Positions 34,343-40,584 of a stretch of 64,000 bases of DNA are shown here, piece by piece. Source of the stretch: Chloroflexota bacterium (GTDB taxonomy: Bacteria; Chloroflexota; UBA6077; JACCZL01); assembly GCA_020850535.1 (NCBI GenBank), contig JADZEM010000143.1, forward strand, positions 54,421 through 118,420, given 5' to 3'. A program made the translations under genes and the position numbers. Each line of letters opens with the position of its first letter. Positions within the stretch are counted from its first letter, which is position 1. The notes beneath the pieces were generated by a model that saw only the letters and a program-made list of their open reading frames with translations, did not search any database and had not been told where the DNA came from.

Positions 34343-34460
34343 ACAGTTGTCAGTTGTCAGTGGTCGACCACGATGCTGACCCTGTTCTGCGCCAGGATAC
34401 CGAACTTGCTGTTGGCGCGAATGGGCGACAACTTCTGATAACTGATGACTGACAACTCTG
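34343..34460. repeat. GTTGTCAG-type inverted repeat
   Basis: CAGTTGTCAGTTGTCAG at about 34344-34360 and the reverse-oriented CTGATAACTGATGACTGACA at about 34436-34455. Same family as 9570-10054 and 11452-11564. Lies in the divergent spacer between the racemase-like and enolase-superfamily genes, so here it cannot act as a simple terminator. Confidence 0.55.
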
Positions 34461-34479
34461 AACTCGCCCCGGAGGCGCC

Positions 34480-35670
34480 ATGGCCCTGAAGATCACCAGC
34501 GTGCGGACCTTCATCGTGGATGGGGGGTTCCGCCCGTGGACCTTTGTCAAGATCGAGACGAACGACGACGGCGTCGTCGGCTGGGGCGACTGCACGGACT
34601 GGGGCTCGCCGGGGCCGGTCACGGCGATGGTGGCACGGCTCGGCGAGTTCATCGTCGGGCAGGATCCGATGCAGGTCGAGCGGATCTGGTGGGAGCTGTA
34701 CGCGGCGTCGATTCGGCACACGGGTGGCATCGCGTTCAAGGGGATGGCCGGCATCGACTCGGCGCTCTGGGACATTCGGGGCAAGGTGCTGAATGCGCCG
34801 GTCTGGCAGTTGCTCGGCGGGAGGATGCGCGACGAGCTGCGGCTGTACTGGTCGCACTGCGGCTCGACGCGTGGCGAGCGGGCGGCGCGGCTGGGGGTGC
34901 CGAAGGTCGAGACGACGGACGATCTGCGGGCGCTGGCCCACGAGGTCCGTGAGAGGGGGTACACGGCCCTCAAGACGAACCTGTTCCCGCTGAAGGATCG
35001 GCCGGATGCGATCCCGGGCGGCGTGGCGCGTGGGCACGCGGCCGGCGATATCGCCGGTCCGACCCTCCGCAACGCCGAACTGATCGTCGGGACGTTCCGC
35101 GAGGTGCTGGGGCCGGACGTGGACATCGGCCTGGACGTGGCGTTCCGCTTCAAGCTGGGTGGGGCGATCAAGCTGGCGCGGGCGCTGGAGCCGTACAACC
35201 TGATGTGGCTGGAGACGGAGAGCTTCGATCCGAAAGCCCTCCGGACGGTCCGCGAGTCCACCACCACGACGATCTGCCACGGCGAGAGCATCTTCGGGAC
35301 GCAGGGCTTCCGACCGTACCTGGAGCAGTACGCCCAGGACATCATCATGCCGGACCTGGCCTGGAACGGCATCACGATGGGCAAGAAGATCGCGGATCAG
35401 TCGCACACGTATGATGTGCTGCTCTCGTTCCACAACTGCCACAGCCCGATCACGACGCTGGTCTCGGCGGCGGTGGCGGCGACGGCCCCGAACTTCTACG
35501 TCCTCGAGATCGACGTCGACGATGCGCCCTGGCGCGACGACCTGATGACGCACCCGTTCACGATCGAGGACGGGCATCTCCAGGTGACGGATCGGCCGGG
35601 GCTGGGGAGCGACCTGATCGAGGCGGAGCTGCTGAAGCACCCGCCGGTGGAGTACCCTGGGGCACGGTAG
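34480..35670 (+). CDS. Mandelate racemase/muconate lactonizing-type enolase-superfamily enzyme
   Basis: 396 aa. Capping domain (MALKITSVRTFIVDGGF, WGDCTDWGSPGPV, GKGMAGIDSALWDIRGK-like) and barrel with metal ligands Asp in DIGLDVAFRF, Glu in WLETESFD and Glu in CHGESIFG; Asp in IIMPDLAWNGIT and His in LSFHNCHSPI form the general acid/base dyad of the MR subgroup. Likely a sugar-acid dehydratase or racemase acting by alpha-proton abstraction; exact substrate unknown. ATG 34480 has CGGAGG upstream. Confidence 0.9.
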   Translation: MALKITSVRTFIVDGGFRPWTFVKIETNDDGVVGWGDCTDWGSPGPVTAMVARLGEFIVGQDPMQVERIWWELYAASIRHTGGIAFKGMAGIDSALWDIRGKVLNAPVWQLLGGRMRDELRLYWSHCGSTRGERAARLGVPKVETTDDLRALAHEVRERGYTALKTNLFPLKDRPDAIPGGVARGHAAGDIAGPTLRNAELIVGTFREVLGPDVDIGLDVAFRFKLGGAIKLARALEPYNLMWLETESFDPKALRTVRESTTTTICHGESIFGTQGFRPYLEQYAQDIIMPDLAWNGITMGKKIADQSHTYDVLLSFHNCHSPITTLVSAAVAATAPNFYVLEIDVDDAPWRDDLMTHPFTIEDGHLQVTDRPGLGSDLIEAELLKHPPVEYPGAR

Positions 35671-35910
35671 CGGCAGTGCGAACGCATCGATCCGCGTGGC
35701 GAGCGGCTGGCCGGTATCCTCCCGCTGACGGGATCCGGGCTGGAGAGCAGCGACGGTGCGCGGACCCTCGTGCGGAGCCGCGCGGTGTGCAGCAATGCTC
35801 ATGCCCTGTGTAGAGTTTGAAGAACACCTGGGCAGGCGCCTGGCATCGGGACAGGCCATCCGCTTCTGACCGCTGTCTCGTACGCGCCTGCCTTGACCTG
35901 AGGGGTATGG

Positions 35911-36402
35911 ATGGCTTCCGACAGCAGCTTTGACGTGGTCTCGCAGATCGACCGTCAGGAGATGGTCAACGCCGTCGATCAGGTTTCGCGGGAGATCACC
36001 ACGCGGTTCGACCTCAAGAATACGGGCAGCACCGTCACGCTGGAGAAGGACAGCGTGGTGCTGGCCTGCGACACCGAGTTTACGCTGAAGGCCGTGCGGG
36101 ACATCCTGATCGAGCGGTCGGCGAAACGCGGCTTCTCAACCAAGGTCTTCGACTTCGGGAAGATCGAGCCGGCCCAGAAGGGGACGGTCCGTCAGTCGGC
36201 GAAGCTGCGCCAGGGGATCGACGCCGAGCTTGGCAGGACGATCGGCAAGCTGATGCGCGACAAGTTCCCGAAGCTGAAGGCACAGATCCAGGGCGATGCG
36301 GTGCGCGTCTCCGGCAGCTCGAAGGACATGCTGCAGGCGGCCATGAAGCTGCTCCGGGAGCAGGACTACGTGGTGCCGCTCCAGTTCAACAACTACCGGT
36401 AG
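35911..36402 (+). CDS. yajQ: YajQ family nucleotide-binding protein
   Basis: 163 aa, full family length. Starts MASDSSFDVVSQIDRQEMVN, with FDLKNTGSTVTLEKD, GKIEPAQKGTVRQSAKL and the closing FPKLKAQIQGDAVRVSG plus LREQDYVVPLQFNNYR. Members bind cyclic di-GMP or tRNA/ssRNA; in Xanthomonas one acts as a c-di-GMP-responsive regulator. The role here is not known. Followed 19 bp later by the DUF433/DUF5615 pair. Preceded by 240 bp without recognisable features. Confidence 0.95.
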   Translation: MASDSSFDVVSQIDRQEMVNAVDQVSREITTRFDLKNTGSTVTLEKDSVVLACDTEFTLKAVRDILIERSAKRGFSTKVFDFGKIEPAQKGTVRQSAKLRQGIDAELGRTIGKLMRDKFPKLKAQIQGDAVRVSGSSKDMLQAAMKLLREQDYVVPLQFNNYR

Positions 36403-36421
36403 ATCCGGGAGGATTTCGGGC

Positions 36422-36643
36422 ATGCTCGACTGGGCAAGCTGCGATGCCGTCGAACGCGAACCCGGGCGCCTGAGCGGCGCCTGGGTGTTTCGGGGCACAC
36501 GTGTGCCGCTGGCGGCCCTGTTCGAAAACCTGGAGGACGGGGCGTCCATCGCCGACTTTGTCGAGTGGTTCCCCGGGGTATCCATTGAGCAGGCCCGGCT
36601 CGTCCTCGATCACGCGGCCCAAAGTGCTCTACGCTCCGCCTGA
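36422..36643 (+). CDS. DUF433 family antitoxin
   Basis: 73 aa. DUF433 domain: GRLSGAWVFRGTRVPLAALF, DGASIADFVEWFPGVSIEQARLVLD, a compact helix-turn-helix-like fold used as antitoxin and operator-binding partner. The stop TGA is immediately followed by the ATG of the next gene. Pairs with the DUF5615 PIN-like gene as a VapBC-type module. Slightly lower GC than the neighbourhood, which would fit transfer (inference). Confidence 0.9.
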   Translation: MLDWASCDAVEREPGRLSGAWVFRGTRVPLAALFENLEDGASIADFVEWFPGVSIEQARLVLDHAAQSALRSA

Positions 36644-36964
36644 ATGTATATCCTCTTCGACCAGGGCACACCAGTCCCGCTGCGCCGACACTTGCGAGAA
36701 CATGTCGTTGAGACCGCTTACGAGCGTGGCCGGTCCTACTTGGTGAACGGCGACCTGCTTGATAGGGCAGAGCGCGCCGGGTTTGAGTTACTTCTCACTA
36801 CGGATCGGAACCTACGGTATCAGCAGAATCTCGCATCACGCCGGCTCTCTATTCTCGTCCTGACCACGACGAGTTGGCCCCGCATCCAGCGAAATATCGC
36901 CCTTGTCCTGGAGGCAGTGGAGCAACTCATACCGAACAGCTACGGCGAGATTGTGATTCCGTAG
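36644..36964 (+). CDS. DUF5615 PIN-like toxin
   Basis: 106 aa. MYILFDQGTPVPLRRHL with the first acidic residue of the PIN fold, ETAYERGRSYLVNGDLLDRA, then LLLTTDRNLRYQQNL and the WPRI segment. Matches the DUF5615 (Mut7-C-like/PIN-like) layout, a predicted ribonuclease toxin. Toxicity in this genome is not shown. Zero-gap downstream of the DUF433 antitoxin gene. AT content is higher than flanking genes. Confidence 0.88.
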   Translation: MYILFDQGTPVPLRRHLREHVVETAYERGRSYLVNGDLLDRAERAGFELLLTTDRNLRYQQNLASRRLSILVLTTTSWPRIQRNIALVLEAVEQLIPNSYGEIVIP

Positions 36965-36976
36965 GCTGCTGCAACG

Positions 36977-37669
36977 TCAGGCGCGGGCGTCGAGGGCTGC
37001 CAGCACCTGTCTGAGCGGCTCGTTGTCCCAGGCGCGCTCTGTCCAGATCCGGACGACTCGGCGCAGATCGGTCAGTTGCTCGGGGGTGTTGGCCCGGGCG
37101 ACGAGCGCCGAGGCGACCTGCTCGGGCTGGCCGGCCCGCGAGGCGTGCAGGCCGGCCTTGAGCCACTGGAGTCGGACGGCGTCTTCGGGGCAGCGTGCGG
37201 CGTCCAGCGCGTGGGCCGTCACGATGTGGAGCGGGTAGGCGACGGCGTCGCTCTGCTTGACCCAGACCAGCAGACCGAGGGCCGTGTCGCCGGCGAGGCC
37301 GGCCTGCTCCAGGGCGCGCTGCCCGAGCGTCGGGCCGGCCGGCGTCGGGATGGGCGTGGGCGTCAGGGTTGGCGTTGCCGTCGGCCGCGGCGTCGGCGTT
37401 GGCGTAATCGATACCTGGGCGGCCGGCGGCAGCGTCGGCTGGCGGGTCGGGGTGGCAGTCGGCGGCTGAGGCGTGGCCGTCGGGGGCACGGATGGGGTGG
37501 GCGGCGGTGCGGTAGCAGTCTGCAACTGCTCGCGGACGCCGGAGAGGTAGCGCAGGCCCTCCAGGGAGCCGTCGCAGGCGCGGTTGAACGCCTTGACCCC
37601 GACCGGCGCGGCCAGCACGCTGACCAGCAGCACCAGGATCAGGGCGAGTCTCCAGGCGAACCGTCGCAT
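36977..37669 (-). CDS. Exported protein with Thr/Pro-rich linker
   Basis: 230 aa. Signal peptide or N-terminal anchor (MRRFAWRLALILVLLVSVLAAPVG), a short region with one Cys, a Thr/Pro linker (about 55-115, TPTPTPRPTATPT type), then a helical domain (VAYPLHIVTAHALDAARCPE, EQLTDLRRVVRIWTERAWDN). No family recognised. Similar linkers occur in the SH3b protein at 45750 and the surface protein at 50706, suggesting a shared extracytoplasmic style. Function unknown. Confidence 0.65.
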   Translation of the reverse strand: MRRFAWRLALILVLLVSVLAAPVGVKAFNRACDGSLEGLRYLSGVREQLQTATAPPPTPSVPPTATPQPPTATPTRQPTLPPAAQVSITPTPTPRPTATPTLTPTPIPTPAGPTLGQRALEQAGLAGDTALGLLVWVKQSDAVAYPLHIVTAHALDAARCPEDAVRLQWLKAGLHASRAGQPEQVASALVARANTPEQLTDLRRVVRIWTERAWDNEPLRQVLAALDARA

Positions 37670-37827
37670 CGTCAGGGCGTCCGCACGCTTCGATCAGACA
37701 AGGTCCGCATCCCCGGTGGCCTTCCTTGGTCCAGCGATTGACCATGATGACGTGGATGGTCGTACCCGTTATCCCGAGCAAAGTGACCCATTCGGCAGGC
37801 TCAGAGCAAGGCTTGCGACTGTCTACC

Positions 37828-38044
37828 CAGGGCGATTGCATGTTGATGTCGTCGTGCCGCCGCGTCGGGGCTTGAAAGCCCCGCCTCCCATCCTGCAGTC
37901 GCTGCGCGACGCGCCAGTCGCACCAGTGCCGGCCGTTCCCGACGGCCGTCGCGCAGCGACTGCATGACTGTAGGCGGGGACTTCAGTCCCCGACCGCCCG
38001 TTCCATGATGCTTCGGGGACACCAATGAACATGCAATCGCCCTG
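37828..38044. mobile_element. Hairpin MITE-like element, copy 9
   Basis: 217 bp, complete, perfect 15-bp ends CAGGGCGATTGCATG and CATGCAATCGCCCTG. Flanked by the perfect 10-bp direct repeat ACTGTCTACC (37818-37827 and 38045-38054): the clearest single-copy target duplication. Left hairpin GGGGCTTGAAAGCCCC, right GGGGACTTCAGTCCCC, inner GTCGCTGCGCGAC / GTCGCGCAGCGAC and a central GGCCGTtcccgACGGCC. Confidence 0.92.
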
Positions 38045-38054
38045 ACTGTCTACC

Positions 38055-38224
38055 CAGTCATCCCGAGCGGAACGAGCCTGCGAGTGGAGTCGAGGGATCT
38101 TCCTCCAGGCCACAGAAGGGGCAGATCCCTTCGCTCGTGCCTCGCGTAGCTTGCCCTGAGCTTGCCGAATGGGGTCGGGATGACGAGGTGTGGTGCTCGT
38201 GCCTCGCTGCGGTCGGGATGACAG
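38055..38224. repeat. CAGTCATCCCGAGC-type repeat
   Basis: Begins CAGTCATCCCGAGCGGAACG and ends GCTGCGGTCGGGATGACAGC; inner GTCGGGATGACGAGG near 38174. Inverted ends with rearranged insides, same family as 29668-29815 and 45535-45665. The target duplication of copy 9 lies at its edge. No coding sequence. Confidence 0.55.
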
Positions 38225-38339
38225 CCCATCACGTTCAATGTGATGGACTACTGGGGCGCAGTGTTGCGAGACTAACTCACCAGAAGATCGAACGAACCTC
38301 CCGCCGGTCGGTCGCGGTGCGGTACGCTGAACGTGGGGA

Positions 38340-39536
38340 GTGACCCAGCATCGACTTTCGATCTCTGAGTGGGTGGGGTTGACCGTGGTGAGAGAACGGC
38401 TGCGCCTCGGGTGGCAGATCGCCCCCGAGCACGAGCACGAGGCCGAACCGCATCCGGTGGTGACGGCGCTCCTCGAACGGGCACGCAGTGGGAGCCGGCC
38501 GGGGCGGCGGACGGACGGACATCGCATCGCGCTGGTGGTCGAGGGCGGCGCGATGCGGGGCGTCGTCTCGGGCGGCATGGTGGCTGGCCTGGAAGCGCTC
38601 GGCCTGCGCGACGCCTTCGACGTGGTCTACGGCTCGTCGGCCGGGGCGTGCGCGGGGGCGTACTTCCTGGCCGGGCAGGCTCGTGTCGGCGCGCGCCTCT
38701 ACTACGAGGTGGTGAATACGCGCCAGTACATCAACCCGCTGCACGCGCTGCGGCGGCGGGCCATCGTCAACCTGGACCGCCTGTTCGATCATGTGCTCAG
38801 CCAGCAACTGCCGCTCGACTTCGAGGCGTTCCAGGCTTCGGGCGTGCCGCTGGTGGTGCTGGCCTCGCACGTGGACGTGGTGGCGGCCACGGGGACGGAC
38901 GGCCCGCACGCCATTGTCGAAGCCGACCGTTTCACGGACTTCGCGGACGTGGACGATCTGCTGGGCGCGCTGCATGCCAGTTCGCGGATGCCCGTCGTGG
39001 GCGGCGCGCCGGTCAGCTATCGGGGGATGCGCTTCTGGGACGCCGCCATCACCCAGCCGGTGCCGGTCCACGCGGCCCTCGACGACGGTTGCACGCACGT
39101 CCTGGTGCTGATGACGCTGCCGCGCCACGCCCGGCCTGGCGGTTTCGGCCTGCTCGACCGGCTGCTGGTGGCCCCGCGCGTGGCGAACGTCAGCCCTGGC
39201 CTCGCCAGTATGTACCGAACGCGCTCGGTACGGTACATGGAGACGTGGCAGTTGATCCTGTCCAGGAGCCAGACGCGCGAGGGACCGCCGTTCGTGGAGG
39301 GCGTGGCGGCGGATGCGTCCACGCCGGTCATCGGGCGGACGGAGATCCGCACGCCGCGCCTGGTGGCCGCCGCGCGGGCCGGGGGGAACGCCGTCCTGGC
39401 AGCATTCGGGCGCGGCGACGCCCACATGACGCAGCAACTGCTGCCGATCGGCCGGGCAGGGCACGCCGTGGACGTGCGGCTCGGGTCGGCGGCTGGCGGC
39501 GTGGTCGGGCGTGGCACAGAGAGTGCGGCATCCTGA
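38340..39536 (+). CDS. Patatin-like phospholipase
   Basis: 398 aa. Patatin fold: oxyanion loop EGGAMRGVVSGG, nucleophile elbow YGSSAGACAGAY (GxSxG, Ser), then FTDFADVDDLLGALHASSRMP and the second dyad region with MRFWDAAIT (Asp followed by Ala rather than Gly). Serine acyl hydrolase on phospholipid or other lipid esters; no signal peptide, so cytosolic or delivered otherwise. GTG 38340 is the first start but has a poor ribosome site; a GTG 16 codons later is possible. Confidence 0.86.
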   Translation: MTQHRLSISEWVGLTVVRERLRLGWQIAPEHEHEAEPHPVVTALLERARSGSRPGRRTDGHRIALVVEGGAMRGVVSGGMVAGLEALGLRDAFDVVYGSSAGACAGAYFLAGQARVGARLYYEVVNTRQYINPLHALRRRAIVNLDRLFDHVLSQQLPLDFEAFQASGVPLVVLASHVDVVAATGTDGPHAIVEADRFTDFADVDDLLGALHASSRMPVVGGAPVSYRGMRFWDAAITQPVPVHAALDDGCTHVLVLMTLPRHARPGGFGLLDRLLVAPRVANVSPGLASMYRTRSVRYMETWQLILSRSQTREGPPFVEGVAADASTPVIGRTEIRTPRLVAAARAGGNAVLAAFGRGDAHMTQQLLPIGRAGHAVDVRLGSAAGGVVGRGTESAAS

Positions 39537-39583
39537 CGGGTTGCGTGTTGACGAGGCTGTGTCCATCGAAGCGGCAGGCTGAA

Positions 39584-39800
39584 CAGGGCGATTGCATGTA
39601 CATTGGTGTTCCCGAAGCATCATGGAGCGGGCGGTCGGGGGTTGAAACCCCCGCCTACAGTCATTCAGTCGCTGCGCGACGGACACCGGGAACGGCGGGC
39701 ACTGGTGAGCCAGGAGCGTCGCGCAGCGACTGCAGGATCGTAGGCGGGGTTTTCAAGCCCCGACGGCCCTGCACGATGCGCTCAACATGCAATCGTCCTG
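39584..39800. mobile_element. Hairpin MITE-like element, copy 10 (first of tandem pair)
   Basis: 217 bp, CAGGGCGATTGCATG to CATGCAATCGTCCTG. Left hairpin GGGGGTTGAAACCCCC; right hairpin GGGGTTTTCAAGCCCC (one unpaired change). Right arm is of the GCCCTGCACGATGCGCTCAA type. A 10-bp spacer (GTTCGTGACT, 39801-39810) joins it to copy 11. The pair is flanked by GCAGGCTGAA (39574-39583) and GCGGGCTGAA (40014-40023), 9 of 10 identical. Confidence 0.88.
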
Positions 39801-39810
39801 GTTCGTGACT

Positions 39811-40013
39811 CAGGGCGATTGCATGACGAGCACGTCCTGCGACCTCGTCGGGGACTGAAGTCCCCGCCTACCGTCACGCCGTCGCTGCGCGACGGACGCA
39901 GGGAATAGCAGGTACTGGTGCGACTGGAGCGTCGCGCAGCGACTGCAGGATCGTAGGCGGGGCTTTCAAGCCCCGACGGCCCTGCACGATGCGCTCAACA
40001 TGCGATTGCCCTG
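39811..40013. mobile_element. Hairpin MITE-like element, copy 11 (second of tandem pair)
   Basis: 203 bp, CAGGGCGATTGCATG to CATGCGATTGCCCTG. Left arm ACGAGCACGTCCTGCGACCT is the complement of the right arm of copy 1, so arms are exchanged between copies. Left hairpin GGGGACTGAAGTCCCC, right GGGGCTTTCAAGCCCC. Confidence 0.88.
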
Positions 40014-40041
40014 GCGGGCTGAAGCGGAGGACTGAGAACCG

Positions 40042-40554
40042 GTGAGCGTGTGCGAGCGAACGGTGTTGAGCCGACTGGGGCGAGGACCGCGGGTGCATCT
40101 GGGCGCGCTGGCAGGGCTGGTGACGGCGCTCGCCGTGCTGGTGAGCGTGGCGGGGCTCTCCGTGGTGGCCCGGCCACAGGTCGCCGAGGCGGCCATCGGC
40201 GCGGTCTGCCCTGTGCCGACCGGCGAGGTGCCGAACGGCATCAAGGCCTGCACGGACCGAGGCGACGGCGCGACGTACATGGCCGGCGACCATATCACCG
40301 TCTGCGTCTCGGCCAACATCCCGCAGATCGCGATCTTCCCGCCGCCGCCCCCGCCGACCATCCGCGTCGAGAACGTGGCGGCTGACGGCGCTGCGCGCCT
40401 GCTGATCGACGCGCGGATGGCGTCTGGCCAGCAGTGCGTGGCCGGCACGGTGATTGCGCCGTTCGGCGAGGAGACCGTGCGGGCGCAGGCGCTCGGGTCG
40501 GATGGCCGGGTGTTCCAGGAGGACAGCGTCCGCTTCACGACGGTCGCGCGCTGA
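40042..40554 (+). CDS. Exported hypothetical protein (170 aa)
   Basis: N-terminal signal/anchor (LGALAGLVTALAVLVSVAGL), processed region ending near AEAAIG, then a beta-rich domain with two cysteines (GAVCPVP, IKACTDRG) and a third pair (TVCVSANI, GQQCVAG). A PPPPPP stretch sits mid-domain. No family recognised. GTG 40042 start. The next gene follows in the same direction after 30 bp. Function unknown; extracytoplasmic location is inferred from the signal. Confidence 0.65.
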   Translation: MSVCERTVLSRLGRGPRVHLGALAGLVTALAVLVSVAGLSVVARPQVAEAAIGAVCPVPTGEVPNGIKACTDRGDGATYMAGDHITVCVSANIPQIAIFPPPPPPTIRVENVAADGAARLLIDARMASGQQCVAGTVIAPFGEETVRAQALGSDGRVFQEDSVRFTTVAR

Positions 40555-40584
40555 GCCGTCGCACGGCGCGAGCAGGCAGGCCAG

